From positions 1 to 64,000 of the forward strand of contig DF240079.1 in NCBI GenBank assembly GCA_000507305.1: a DNA stretch of 64,000 nt. The letters run 5' to 3'. This DNA comes from Breviolum minutum Mf 1.05b.01 (lineage: Eukaryota; Sar; Dinophyceae; Suessiales; Symbiodiniaceae). Below the pieces are notes generated by a model. That model was not told where the DNA came from. It saw only the letters and a program-made list of their open reading frames with translations, and made no database searches. Each line of letters starts with the position of its first letter. The first letter of the stretch is position 1. Position numbers and translations under genes: made by a program. Positions 24,001 through 37,100 of the stretch are shown here, piece by piece.

Positions 24001-27000
24001 TAGATGTTTTGTTTTGTCTTCTTTTTTTGTTTGTGTTTTTTCAAGGTGTGTCATATCATTTGGGTTCCTGGCGTATCCTCAGATTGCTAAAGCGTGGCAC
24101 AGAACTGTTTCCAAATGAAGTCATCTCAGGTGGGGAATGGATTTCGTCCATTGACATGGAGATGCCTGGCCAGTTGTTTTTGGAGATTGGAGTTCATATG
24201 GGAATGGTATGGATATCTATGGATACATGTATGAATGTGTAATGATGTGTTACTGTATGGATATGTATGATTTGCTCAGTCGTTGTTGGAAGTGACGATG
24301 AACTCGCCAACTGGAATATCCTTTTTGTGTTTACTTTTTTGGCCATTTCAAATTTTTGACAAAGGGGGTGAAATGATTGAAATGGCAGGCAACGAACATC
24401 CAATTCGGCAGTCACATCCAATTCGGCGGTCGGCATGTGTTGTCACTAAAGAGGCTCACCAAATTGAACAAAGATATGGAGGAAGTTGTTCGTACCACCG
24501 TTTCTCAATTGAAACATGTCAGTAGGAAGGCCTTTTGATCTGACTGAAGCATTGAATCATAATCACAGATTGCTGCTTCAGGTGCAGTTTTCAAGTGTAG
24601 GTTTTTGACTGTACCTTTCTAAAAAAAGATTCTCTTGAAACACATTTCCATACATTTCCTGGATGTGAGTTTTTTTTTGTTTTTCGTTTTTGTTGGGTGG
24701 TTTTTCGGTTTGAAAACTCCAAAGGAACGCGGTCACTGCGCTGTCTGGAATTGGCATGGCAGCGGTGGTGGCGGTTCCTCATCCTCGATGGGACGAGCGG
24801 CCAGTTGTGGTTGCAGCTTGGCATTTTTTTGGGGTGAACAAAAATTGCTGNGCAATAACTAACATATCCCGTATCCCTGAAAATGGATGGTTGGAAAGAT
24901 GAACTTTCCTTTTGTAAAATGGTCCCTTTTCTAGGGGGCATAATAATAATTTTGCAGCTGGGTAATGTTTGGAAGCTCAAACTAGGCATCTCGGGAAAAA
25001 ATAGTGGTGGATGCTCAAACAAGCCAGATTCACTAAGAAGGTCAGGCATAGCCATGATCTGTTTTTTCGCGGTATACAGTCTTGTAGCAATGTCGAAGGG
25101 AGATCATTACACATGCAAAAAAATCACGAAAAAGTAGCGGACACACACACACACAGCACACACACACACACACACACACTACTGACTGATGGACAGTAAA
25201 AAAATGCATCACCTGTAGGTTGGTATTTCTTCAACATATTCAACTCCTATAATTCCATTTAGATCCCAAGCTTTCATGTTTTCACTCATGACTCATATCC
25301 AATAAACAGGTCTTTAAAAGGATACAGGTGGTTGGCGGTGGGCTTTAAAACGGGCCGCCTTCTGGGGCCCATTTTGTCAGAATCAGGTGACCTTAGACAA
25401 AGGAGAACGTCCTGAAAACTTATTGCAGCGCATCCATCAGTGTCTTGGATGTTTTTTTTTTCTCCTCCCTCCTCCATAGGTACCCCCCCAAAGCTACCCC
25501 CCCAAGAAGTGAGGCCTTATTAACGGGACTATTAACCATTGGTGTCCCTTAATTGGGGGGGTGGCATTAGGGGGGGTACCTTAAATTCCCATGACTCCTC
25601 CGTCACCCAGATTTTTTTTTGGAATGAATGCAACTATTTTCTTGGGTCGTTTTTTGGGGGAGGTGGTCGTTTTTTTTTGGAAGTGTGGATTTTTTGGTTC
25701 GAATATATAATGAGAAACCAACATCAACTTCTTTTAATCTTTGAATGTTTTTAAAACTTTTTTACTTAGAATTGCATGACGATGCTGTTCACATGCTGTG
25801 GATGATGTATGGCACTCATGTCGAGAAAAAGAAGGCCACAAGTTGAAGCAGGTCAACAATAACAAAAAAAAGTTCCTGGAAAAACCGGCCTCTTCAAGAA
25901 ATTTTTCTTTAAAGAGAAGTTTCAACCCGAGAAGAGTTTTCAACCCTTCGTTTTTCCAGGATTTTCCCTCAAGAAGTTGGGTGGAAACACAAATTCCCAG
26001 CAGATTTTGCCAAAAATCAACTCCGACGAAGGCATTTGTCTTCATCCTTTGCGAAATTCCAGCTCCCTGATGATGTCCTGGTGTTTCGGATGCAACAGGC
26101 TTGGCTTCAGCACCTGAGATGGTGTGATTCTTGTGAGCCTAATCCTCTCGTTCTCATAGAAAAAGTGTATGTACCCTGTCGAAAACTAAGATGGCTAGGG
26201 GGAAAATCACGAATTTTGAATAGGAGATGCAAAAACATCTTCAAATGGTGGTTTTTCCAGCCAGTCATGTTAGTTGTCCGGGATGTATTATTGTTTAAGC
26301 AGACTTTCCGAAAACTCCCCGCAGTTTGAGGAGTCGATTCCCCGGTGACCGAAAACGGTAGCGCCGGTACGTGTTCCTTCCCCGTTCTCTGTTGAAGGTG
26401 ACCGTAACAAATTAACCATAACAAACATCGAAAACGCACCAGGAATTCCGTGAAACTTGTGATTGTTGAACAAGATTAAGATTAGAAATTCAATCATCAG
26501 AACTCAGCAGATGGTAAACAATTCAATTCTTGAATTGGACATTCGGAGGAACATGTGGAATGATTAAACGATACTGAAACGTGTGAATTGCAGGCTGGAA
26601 GGTTTTTATATTTTATGACGAATCATTTCATAGACGTTGTCTCATGATCCTATCGTCGCCGTTTCTTTGGAGAACGCATGTAAGGAATGCCATGTTCTGG
26701 GAATAAAAGGTGCGGGTAGCAAACAAAAACTGCCGCAGTCCTTCTTCTTGCGGGCACTCGCGGGTTTTCTCATGTTGGATGTGTACTCCCTAAAACTAAC
26801 AGTTCGCCCCTGAACAAATGGTGCTTGGGAAGCCACTTTCCTTTTTGGGTTTGGGCCAATTTTCAGGCGCGAACTCTTCGTTTTGGGGAGTGTAGTGACA
26901 TATCTGGCTGCCCGCTCCATGTTTGCCAAGGTTTGGAATGAGATTCCACACACCAGCACTGGAAAGATTGACAAGAAGGTCATCCGAGCAAAATTGCAAG

Positions 27001-27407
27001 AAGCTCCACTTGAGGTTGTTTTCGTTGGTGTTGTTTGGCGTTTTGTTGTATACTGTAGGTAAATTCCTTCATCTATAGATGTTGGGCGTGGCAAACATCC
27101 AATCATTTAAGAGCATCCAATAATCCAATAGCATTCATTGCCATTTTTGGTTCTTGACATCCCAATAGTATGTCCCCAAGTGTGCAGGGCAAAGGTTTAC
27201 ACTCATTTCAGCCTCGTATCCGAGCAATGTTTGCAATCTGCAGGGAGTTCCCCTCAATGGTTTTGTTTTTGGAGAACAGGCATGCTTTTCCAAAATGAAC
27301 GTCAAGTAACGACAATATCCGTGGAAACAAACCCTCATGGCCAAACATATCAACGCACCAAGGAGCAAGGATATGTGTTGCCATCGTTGCGAAGCTCTAA
27401 GTTGTAG
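15029..27407 (+). CDS. Fatty-acyl-CoA ligase (AMP-forming), peroxisomal, about 25 exons
   Basis: It activates a fatty or other carboxylic acid to its CoA thioester via an acyl-AMP. Exons by homology and phase: 15029-15125, 15380-15410, 15677-15742, ~16425-16460, 16588-16635, 17077-17136, 17555-17602, 17896-18047, 18159-18200, 18460-18557, 18724-18822, 19083-19162, 19246-19272, 19653-19728, 20005-20055, 20388-20460, 22450-22489, 22988-23051, 23826-23855, 24130-24160, 24725-24815, 25387-25427, 26032-26080, 26931-27014, 27363-27407. Motifs kept: [13 protein letters not shown] (P-loop), [59 protein letters not shown], and GKIDKK with the C-terminal catalytic Lys. The last residues are LPSLRSSKL, so the protein should go to peroxisomes (PTS1). 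Joined length is about 515 residues against about 540 usual. The 5' exon, one small exon near 15743-16424 and perhaps one near 23.1-23.8 kb are missing from my model. Best family resemblance is the FadD/DmdB-like fatty-acyl-CoA synthases; substrate length cannot be read. Confidence 0.9.
17643..17756. mobile_element. MITE-like element, family C, copy 1 (intronic)
   Basis: CCCTCCCTGAAACTAAC at 17643-17659 is matched by its perfect complement GTTAGTTTCAGGGAGG at 17741-17756. The element is 114 nt and lies wholly inside the acyl-CoA ligase intron 17603-17895. The inner text CTTCCAACCATCCATTTTCA (17711-17730) recurs in other copies. Confidence 0.8.
20856..20873. repeat. 18-bp direct repeat, left copy (target-site duplication)
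   Basis: AGCCCTTTTTGACTGCTA is repeated exactly at 21597-21614, flanking a GC-richer coiled-coil segment within an intron. Confidence 0.8.
20874..21596 (+). pseudogene. Retroposed coiled-coil gene fragment in acyl-CoA ligase intron
   Basis: The segment is GC-richer than its surroundings and has one long frame from about 20880 that is rich in Glu, Arg, Gln, Ala and Leu ([27 protein letters not shown]), typical of a long alpha-helical coiled coil. Near 21500 the helical text continues in a different frame ([20 protein letters not shown]), so the copy is frameshifted. It has no introns, lacks both ends of a gene, lies in the intron 20461-22449 and is bordered by the 18-bp repeat with a short A-rich stretch (aagaaaa) at the right. 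This is the picture expected of a retroposed transcript fragment. The source gene is not recognised. Confidence 0.75.
21597..21614. repeat. 18-bp direct repeat, right copy (target-site duplication)
   Basis: AGCCCTTTTTGACTGCTA, identical to 20856-20873. Confidence 0.8.
25139..25180. repeat. CA microsatellite
   Basis: (CA)n of about 40 nt with one interruption (cacagcaca), in the acyl-CoA ligase intron 24816-25386. Confidence 0.85.
25476..25573. mobile_element. Fold-back element with C7/G7 ends (intronic)
   Basis: TAGGTACCCCCCCAAAGCTA at the left is complemented by GGCATTAGGGGGGGTACCTT at the right, about 45 nt apart. It lies in the acyl-CoA ligase intron 25428-26031. A looser GC-rich relative is seen at 42904-42982. 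Confidence 0.65.
26782..26893. mobile_element. MITE-like element, family C, copy 2 (intronic)
   Basis: GTACTCCCTAAAACTAACAG...TTCGCCCC pairs with GGCGCGAACTCTTCG...GGGGAGTGT. The ends match family C copies at 17643 and 62254. It lies in the intron 26081-26930 of the acyl-CoA ligase. Confidence 0.65.
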
Positions 27408-27870
27408 CAGTTGTGAGCCTGCGGGAAAAACAGTGGCACATACATAAGCTGACCCTGTCAGTTTTAATCGGCGACGCTGGCGATGGTTTCAGCCTTGTCG
27501 CGCAGACAGTGGGGAAAAAAGGGGGTGCGTTTCGGTGGGCTATGGTGACAGATCCGACACCAGGAATCATGAATCATGCCCACACATTGGCTTCTTATTG
27601 TATCCAGAATCTGAGCCACTTAAATCCCATTTGGTTGGGATTTCGGCAGTGATATTTTGACATCCTCAAATTATAAAAATCTTAATTCCTGACTTAGTCT
27701 TACATCATCAATGCTTAGCTTTTTCTTTATTTATTTGTTGACTCCAATAGGTACTATAGTGCGATAACATCCCAAGATTTTCGTAGCGCCGAAACGACCC
27801 TCGTTTTAAGGTGACCCGAAAAAGAGTCCCCTTGAGTCCCCGGGTGACGTGGGACCACTCCGGAGGCAAG
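27408..27870. other. Spacer between acyl-CoA ligase stop and next ankyrin exon
   Basis: About 460 nt. A frame at 27413-27652 starts MSLREKQWHIHKLTLSVLIG and could be the first exon of the next gene, but I recognise nothing in it. No promoter signal can be named; dinoflagellates lack a usual TATA box. Confidence 0.35.
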
Positions 27871-30800
27871 AAGTGATGGTGTTACTGCATTGCATCTTTC
27901 TGCAGAAGCAGGGCATGTCGGTCACCTCAGCGATTTGAAAGTTGAATCAAATCACAGGTACCGTTTCGAAAAACAGCTGCTGGCTGTTTGTTTGAAGATA
28001 TTGAAGGAGAGAAAAACCCCGCAGCTTTGTTTAGAAAGGAGAAATATAATTTTCAGAGGATTTTTGTTGAAGGAAGGTTTTATATATGATGGATATTGAT
28101 GGATTTAAAGACCCAAAAGGAGGTGAACATGAATGTGATGTATGTATAGTTGATATGATTTATAGGAATACATATAGTCATATAGTACGCAAATAATATA
28201 AAGTCTATACTATACCTGTATCATGTATACACCTTTTTGTCCCTTGAATTATTTTGGTGGAAATTGGCTGCATTTTTTTTGTGGCATACTCAGGGCTCCT
28301 TGGTGTCATTGCTTTGTCAGGCAATTCCGGGTGGAATTGGGTACCTTTTAGGGAATTGTCAAACTTCCCCTACCAAAAAGGCACCAACTTGAGTCGATGA
28401 TTTTCCCAACTTCCCGTTTTTTTGGTGGGACATGTTTTCTCGTTTCCTGGAGGGTCACTTTGCCCAACCTGATGAGTGAGACCTCAAATAGGTAAAAAAC
28501 CATTGCTGCTGGCTTGCAAGTGGTTTGTCGAATGGTTCTACTTGGGCATCTTTTTTGTTGTTGCAGATCTTTGTGCTTTCATTTGCATATGGACAGTATA
28601 GACAAATATGTGTTTCATCCATGTCTATCCCAGGCGTGTGTTGAAAGTATGTGCTTTTCAAGTACTAAAGCATAAATGTGTACGTGTATATTTATATATA
28701 TATATATAATTTTACACATAGTTACATATTTGCCTGCTGCGTTTTGCGTCGAAACAGAGCCGAAGATCAGTGTTGGGAAGAAGTCAAGCAAAAAAAAACT
28801 GACTAGAATCCTTGCCGGAAAACAAGGTGAAAACATGACCTGTTCGATCGCTTACCTTAGCCTGGCTTTACGCAACTGCTGAATCAACGCATTTCAGGAC
28901 CTTTATCTCATCTCTGAGTAGTGTTTTCATGATGAGATGCACGGTTCAATCAACACATTTCAGATTTGAAATATGCAGGGTTGTGATTCCCACTTCGCAG
29001 CGGCTGTCAAATGGGTTTTTGAAAACATGTTTTTTTCAGGTGAGAGAATCCTGAATTCTTATTCGAGAAGCTATACGATGACATCTCCAAGCGCAACTAA
29101 TAGCTTGCCCCTGAAAAATGGAGGGTTGAAAGACCTTCCTTTTTGGTATGGGGCAACGTGGCTGGTGCGAGTGATTTTGGTTCCAAAGGTTCCATTTATT
29201 CATGTATTTTCATGGGAATTCTAAGGGTACAGAAACAATGTGACACCCCCCTTCTTATTGGCTTGGAGACTGGCAGATGGGGGCAGGAAGACCTTTAGAT
29301 TCTCATGATTTTTCCGGACTTTGTGCGCTTGCTATTTGAGTACCTTTAGCATAGCAAACACATTATGATGCGCAGGCCCGTGCTGACATCAGCTGTCAGA
29401 CGGACGACACGCTGATGCCCTTGCATCTTGCCGCAAGAAGCCTCTTGGCGAAAGCGGATTTTTTTGTCGGAGAAACATGACAAGTGCATTCTATTAGCTG
29501 GGGTCTCCAAAGCATGTCATTGAGTATAGACATGCAATCCAATATCCAATCATATCCAACCAATTGCTATCATTCAAACATTTATACTGTTTGATTTCTA
29601 GGGATTCATAGAATGTCAATAGAATCCCCCTGATATATATAACTGCAAGTGGTTTTTTCATAGTCTTTCTATCTAAAACACTCAGGGGTTTTGATCGCAG
29701 CTCAAGGTTTTTTCCAGTAGAGGGGATTGAATATTTGGAGGTCGGGGTATTGAAATCCGTCATTTCTCGGAGATTTTTTTCGGCAGACACATTTGGAAGA
29801 TCATTTGATTCGCAGAGGAAGCGAATGAATCATTGGTACCTGTCCGAAACTTGACAAATGTCAACTGAAGAGGGACCATTTCAAAAGGAAAGGCTGGTCT
29901 TCCAAGCTGCATTTTTTGAAGGGGTATTTCGCTGCTAGTTTTCGGGGGGTCATATACTGGAAGTGTTGCTTGGACATGTGTTTTGTTCACCTCCACTGAA
30001 GGTGGACATCGACATGTTGCAAGCAAGCTCTGTGAGATGAATGCACCCATCAATGCCACCACCATGGACTGGCGGGAATGCGATCACACATCAGGGGGTC
30101 TAGAATTCATGGATGCAGCTAATGATGTGTCATAGTGCTTGACCCGGGTTTCATCCAAGCTCTTATGTTTTCATGCCAAAATCTTTCTGTTTCTTGGCTA
30201 GAGTGGTGAAGTCACATACTCATTGCAGGATGGACTAACACCTCTACACTTTGCGGCCTGCAATGGGCACCTTGAGGTGCTGTTTGGAGCTTCAGGATAG
30301 CAAGATGTTGGAAAGATTGCCATTTGAGGGAACCCAGGGCATCACAATTGTCAGCCTTTCATTAGTGCGTGGATTCTTGATGATTCTTGGCTATTTTGTG
30401 GTCGGACTTAGATAGTAGAATGAGTCAGAATGACCATTTTGTATAGAATCGTATAGAACTTATACAAAAACATTATATTCACAAGCAGTCCATGATGTGG
30501 ATAGCCCAATGACACAAACACTCCACTCATCTGAGATCTTGAATTCCCTGCAGCCTGCGGGCTCACAGTCATGGGTTCATGGGAACCGTGATGGTACAGA
30601 TTTGGCCAAGCTCCAGGGGGTGCATTTAAGGCGCCATTTTGGGCGCTTGTGGTGGGGGGTGGTCCGGCATAAGGAGGGGAGAAAGCTGAGATATTCAAAC
30701 ATTTTCGAGAAGAAAAACATTCACAAAGTAAGAGCCAGAGATTGAAACGTCTCGAAGTGTTTTGAACTTTTGGAGTGGGAATACTTGTGTGAGATTCGTT

Positions 30801-33800
30801 TGGGGAGTATCTATTGGTTCTCTTTGGGTTCATTTTTTGAGTAAAGATCAAGAATGAGAAGAATGAAACTCAACAAAAAACCATTCAGAACTAGCAACTT
30901 GCCTTGTCCCTTGCATGGTAGCAACTCCCCCTTATCACACCTCCTGCCTGCTTGGTGTATGTTTTTGGACCGCCTGGAGGCTGTCCCTTGGGCTGCCAAA
31001 TGGTAAGCACTTGTTGGTTGCACCAGATTCATTTACCTTGGCTGGGCAAGGCGGGGACGAGCTGGGAATTCCATGGGGATTTCGACTAACCTTTCCCTCA
31101 ACTGGTTACTGTATTTAACGCTGGATTTCGGAAGCAGAATCAGTATCTTAAGATATTGCAAGATCTATCAACATTGAAAGCTACTTGAAAACAAGATAGG
31201 AATCCAATGAGGTTAAAAACTCTGCATTTTTTCAAGAAATGCTCTACAACTAAAGTGTTCAGATTGCTCCTTTTTGATGGATTTTTGTCGGACGTGTTGA
31301 GGCAGGGGACCAAAAACCTGTCCCATGGTGGCTTGGCAAGGGGCGGGTGTCCATGATTCATAGCGTCATAGATGTATTCTACACTTAGTGCAGATACTTG
31401 TGCAGATGTTGTTCATGTTCCTCTCCTGGGCAAACAAGATCAGATGCGCATGCTGTTTGCCCATCGGCCCATCATGACCATTGGGGTGATAGCAGATGGC
31501 CTTATTTTTGCTGGGGCCTGGTTCGTATCACAGGGGCCAACATGGCCATCACTCACATGGAAAGGTGATCAAAGATGATAGAAGCAGTGCTGTGAGACAT
31601 AATGTGCAAATTGATTGGATGCAAAGTGATGGTTCTCTGTTCTTTCTCGTGCTGAAAGCAATCTGATGTACTCATGGTGATTTGTTATCCTGAAAGTTGA
31701 GCTTCAACAATTGACCCTGGCACCTGCTTTGGCACCCTCACGATACGTCGGTGGCATTGCATAATCATGAGGACTGGTGTTACTGGAAATCCTGTAATCA
31801 ATGCCACTTGGATTAATAGAAACGATGGAGTGTGCTGTTTGAAGAATTGTTTGCCAGAAAACTGGAAGGTCGCCATATCCCATTATATCTCCGACATCAT
31901 GACACTCAAAACCTCTAGGTGATGACATAATGTCAAAGGCACTTGATTCATACAGAGATGCTTCTTAGTTTTTTGTTTGCTTGTTGATTCCAAGTACCAG
32001 ATCTATACTACCAAGAGCGATACTTTTGATGTCCAACACTAATATAGTGACTAAATTTAGCAGGATACAAATGCTCAACGTTGGGATCTTAAGTCGTAAC
32101 TTTTTGGGGAGGGGGGCCTTTCGGGGGCCTGCTTCCCACTGTGACACCCGCACTCGGAATGCAGTAGCAGCAGCATTTGGTAGCATTTTAAGCAGTCTTT
32201 TTGTAATCACACATATATATATATATATACATATTTGTCATAAATACTAGCTAATATTATATATATATATGATTTAGCTACCAGATACAAGTCTCCCAAA
32301 ACCTTTTTTAGGGTTTCCTAAAACCTTCTGTCCTCGTCCTTGTCGAGGAATCCAGCGAACGCCGGCTGAAGTTGGAGAACGTCTTGCGACGTGCTGCGGA
32401 AGGGCAAAGCCTTAGTGACAAGGATCCTGCCAACAGCAGGCGGCCCATGGCGGGGTGAGATCCTCCTGTGGTACCACCTGGAATATGAGACTCCGGGAGC
32501 TTTTTTTTTAATAGGGAATTATATATTCAATGTGGAGTCAAATAGGTTCTTGATGATTCAATTGGAGGAACACTTTGAACAGATTTTATGCTTTGTTCTA
32601 GTTTCATTGTTTTCAGGACGCTTGTGCTTGTTTTGAGTTTTGTTCTGTGTCACTGATGGTGAACTTGTCACTAGTTTCGTAGTAGAACTCTGGCAATTCC
32701 CTTCTCAAAACCCCCCCTCCAATTTGAAAACTGCCCTGTTTGTGCCAATAATATCTATTCATGTTCTTTTCTAGGCTGTGCTGCACGTTCGTTAGTAGAT
32801 TGTTTGGTACTGTTGATGAAATCCTGCACCACCCCGGGTGTGAAAAAACATTTTAAAAACACCCTGTAAATAATGTGCTGAACTACCTACCTCAAATGGT
32901 GAGTGAAAAAAACTGGATTTCTTCCATTGTTTCGTAGTGATTCCCAACTTTTTTTGGGAGTCGACAACCCGCTGAGGTATGGTAGCTATGGGCAAACGCA
33001 TAAAAGCCCTGAAGGTCTCAGGCTCATCCTGACCAAGTCAGGCGAAACTGCACGGGGAAACCTTAAGACCTGGGACCCGGACAGTTGCCTTTGGGAAATG
33101 CCTGCTTCTTCATGTCGGGGGTTTGGCATTTCCCCCCCCAAAGAAGTGTTTTTTTTTAAATGGAAGGTTGGTTAAAAGTCTACTGAGCATGATTTATAGG
33201 AATGATTACATTTTACTGTCAACTTTTTAGGGGTGTTTCTTTAAGAAAAACAATTCTGCACTGGGAGGTATAGCTTGGCAAGCCGAAAGCGGAGAAGTTG
33301 AGATCATTCCTTTACTTCTTGCAGACATCATGTCAGCTCCCGCCCTTTGGATTGGATTAAGCGGGCAGTTTTTGCAATCTACCAGCACCACCTAGGACCT
33401 AAGAGGTGCCAATATGACCCAAAGGGGTGGTTAATGGGCACCCCTTACCATTCATTTAGCACCCCTTAGGTGTTCCAGGTATAGGTTTTTTGCTTGAAAG
33501 GCTGCATTTTTCCAAGCAGAAATCGTGGGGAAATTCTCATACAGCTCAGGTGCAGCAGAAATTTAGTTTCACCAAACCCGAAGCCACACACATCATCCTT
33601 GTCTCGCCTCGAACGCAAAGCTTTTCAACAGTGTCTTGGTGGATCAGGAGTTTGTCCATGCGGTTTGGATGTGAATCATGATGCTCCTACCCGGACATTG
33701 GTTTAAGTTTTATGTTTCAAAGTGTTTTTTTTTGTTATTTGGCTGTTTTACCGCGTTTTGCTATTTGGATGTGCTGCTTCCACTGAAAACTGGAAGTTTC

Positions 33801-33854
33801 TCCGTCAGCCACACCGAGGTTTGGTTACTTTGCACCAATGCGGGTACAAGCGAC
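27871..33854 (+). CDS. Ankyrin-repeat exons (ANK2), possibly the N-terminal part of the downstream kinase
   Basis: Strong exons: 27871-27931 (SDGVTALHLSAEAGHVGHLS), 29376-29436 (ARADISCQTDDTLMPLHLAA), 30002-30066 (GHRHVASKLCEMNAPINATT) and 30229-30276 (DGLTPLHFAACNGHLE). The last three join in phase with GA donors at 29437 and 30067. Weaker ankyrin-like pieces follow: 31534-31564 (GANMAITHMER), 33268-33323 (AWQAESGEVEIIPLLLA), about 33660-33700 (GLDVNHDAPTRT) and 33809-33854 (HTEVWLLCTNAGTS). Several linking exons are missing, so this may be partly decayed or simply incomplete in my reading. The kinase exons begin 300 nt further on, same strand, with no stop or spacer seen between, which suggests one ankyrin-kinase protein. 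Confidence 0.6.
33385..33485. mobile_element. Small inverted-repeat element
   Basis: CCTAGGACCTAAGAGGTGCC at the left is complemented imperfectly by GCACCCCTTAGGTGTTCCAGG at the right, about 100 nt in all. Only one clear copy was seen in the window. Confidence 0.4.
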
Positions 33855-34141
33855 TATAGTGTAGACCATTTATTGATCAACCTCAGCAGGCCGTCCGGGA
33901 CAGCTGAGACACCATCTTCCCGGAAGATATCTATCTACGCAGATTGAAAAAAACTTTCCAGTCTGTGAAGATGTGATTCTAAATGAAATAGTTATATAGC
34001 ATTTTTTTGGCTGGGCCAATGCAATGTTCACTCATTTCACCGTTAATTCTTATAATAATAATAATGGGTATAAAGAAAAACTTCTATAAGTTGGGGTGCT
34101 GAGTTTACCCTTTGAATACGGGAATCTTGTCGTACTTCTTC

Positions 34142-37100
34142 ACCATCCACCGTTTTGGGAATGATATTTTCAAAGCCGCCGACACTGGGAGGCGTGGTGC
34201 CATTCGCTGGGACATCAAGGACTGTTGCCATTTTTTAGCCAAGAGTTGTGGACAAGGAGCGCATGGCTCTGTTTTTAGTGCCTCGGCGCACAACAAAAAA
34301 CACTCAGAAATCATTGGAGAATGCCCTCCATTGTCGCATGTTGTGCAATAAAAACGAGACAGGTCAGAATGAGTGGAAACATTGCCTAGCATGGCACGAC
34401 TTTTTTTTGTGATATAGTTATTTAGATCCAAACATGATGCAATATGTCCGGGGTCTTGGGAATGAACTACATGGGAAGTTTATTGTTTGCGATTAACCCT
34501 GTTCCGTATATTTTGGAGGTCAGGACTTTGGAATACTTTGGATGTATTATAGCAGTTGAATCCTGTAACAATTCTGAAAAAATCTTCCAAGACCTTTTTA
34601 TTCTACCCACCCACATTTGACATGATCCTGCGCCGTACAACGGAAGTGCACCTTCAGCCCACTTGCCACCTTTTTTGGGGGGATCAAATTCATTGGAGTT
34701 TTGATTCAAAAAATTGAGGCGGAGTCTCTTTGTTGCCTCTTTATGATGAACGTCGACGTTTGCTGAAAGAAAAGGGAGACGTCGCTCTGCTCAGCTGAAG
34801 TGGTACAAGACCATCTTAGCCTTCGTAGTCATTATATAGATTTTATTGAATTGGCAATTGTAGGTGTGTTGCTGTTTTTGTAGAGTTATTTGCCTTTATG
34901 AGGCACTCACTTATTGGATGTCAAAAGGCTAATTGCTTCGAGAGTCGTTGTTTTTCTTTGGTATGGTGGTCAGGCTGCTTCATATTTTGTCATGAGGCAT
35001 GTTTTTTTTGCAGATTGATGCGATTCTGAATTTCAAACATTTGGCGTACACATCGGGAGAGGGAGGGAGACTTCATTTCTACATTATGTCCATATACGGT
35101 TTTGGGTTGTGTGTATGGCTCATTCTCTACCGATCCGCCGTCGACAAGCCCCTTGACAAAGCCATAGAGTCGGGATAGAAAGGGATAGCAAAACTATGAT
35201 ACTGGTGCTACTAAGTGAGACATCCTGCCCATCCAGACATCCAAGTATGCCTTCACATGCTTGGCCCACTTGGCCATGCCTTCAACATGTGATGAGGTCG
35301 TTGGCATGCAGAAAGTGCACAACTTCGGCCGGGTTGCAGTGAAGATTTGGAATAAGCCACCACTCAGCATGATTCGACCCTTGTCATCTAACCCCAATGC
35401 TGTGTGGTCCAGGCACCTTTGTAAAGTGCCAGATATTGTGTGCCTTTCTTTTGGGTAGTTGTCCTATCGCTTTCAATCTGATTCCGATAAAAGTATCAAG
35501 TGTCAATGTGGTTCTATAGATGCAAAGGCGCAAAGACATCATAGGCAACAAATGAAGACATCATCAGCCAGAGCTTAGTAGATCTAATGGAAACAAGTGT
35601 GATGTCATAGGTCTTCACCAAACAGACTTGTACGATTCGACTTCACCTGTCAAAATCAGAGTGGAATTGAATTTTTGGTGGATATATCGATCTGCGCAAA
35701 TCAGGACAGGAGTTGTATGTACTACAAGCAGCTGCTGGTCATCCCAATCTCTCAGCACTCCTAGGTATCAGTGAGGGAATGGCAGTGACCAAAAATGTGG
35801 AAACACTCATGCTTTTCTCTTACTCGGATTTGTTTAAGGTCCTGTTTTTTTTCTCCATGGAAAATCACCATCAACCCACCATTTGGAGCGCGTATTTTAC
35901 TACTTTTCGCATGAAACCATGGCTGCCATCCTTTGACGCGAGGAGTTCTTTCTTGATTTTGTTTCGTGGGGAACTGCTGTCCTGGGCAGGACTTTACTGC
36001 GAAGGACCTCGCAGAAGAACAGCAGTGACACGACTTGAACTTGGTTCTTTTTTGATGGTTTGGTGATGGTGATGTGTAAAACGCTTATGCTTATATGACA
36101 CTATATATGACTTATATGACGTCATTGAAGCCATACTAAACAAAACAACTTAAGATATTTAGAGGAACAACAATTCCTTTATATCCTCATATGTTGGTAT
36201 AGCCAAGCTATGCTGCTGGACTGGCTGGGGGATTTTGGATGTATAGAGACGAGATTTTGAGACTCAGGTGATTTGGCTCCTTGTTTTAGAGCATTGTACA
36301 GGCGGTGATCTCTTTGATTATGTGAAGGTATCTTGGCTGCTCCCTTATACAGGCAGCATTTTGTTGCACATGTGACGGATGTCACGGAACCGCAGATGCG
36401 AGGCTGAATTGAATTGAGGTGTGTGAAGGTTTTCTTAGCATAGAGTCAGCATCCCACTACCTCCCTCCCTCATGTATCTTGGTGAACACACACATTTGCC
36501 ATCATTTGCGCATCTTGGTGTTTTAAGGAAAATTATGTCTCACAGAACAAGTGCATGGAGATTCTGATGTGCGTTTTTTCTGGCCTTGCACATTTACATT
36601 CTTTGAATATAGTGCACCGTGATGTAAAGGCAGCTCCTTGGCCGATTCACAGACTATGCCTTCGTGGGATGCAGGGGGAGATGTTTCACAACATACCTCC
36701 CACGAAAATGAAGGAATGTTCCCTGAAAAAGGACCATTTTAAAAGGAAGTTTCATTTTCCAACCATCGATTTTCAGGCAATATGTTAGTTTTCAGGCGGG
36801 TAAACAGAAACCTTGATGTGCATATTATAATTTTTGCTAGTGGTCAGATTGTTAGACGCATGAAACGAAGAATTTGAATCCACTTGCCAAAGACTCTGCC
36901 AGATCTGAATGTAGGAAAATCAACGAATTCTTGCTGACTGTAATATGCATGTATAGACATATTGTTATATGTATGGTTTGCATTCAAAGTTTGGACGCCT
37001 GATATAGCCTCAATAAACATGACTGCGCCATGGCAAAATGGTGGGCAGAACCATCCCACTTTGGACATTTCCACGTAATGCCGTTGTGCTGTTTGTTTTT

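Noticed and set aside
24112..24129. EVISGG read as part of the ligase exon
   Set aside because: Phase and the upstream exon ending KSG at 23855 require the exon to start at 24130; the upstream match is a coincidence of the acceptor region.
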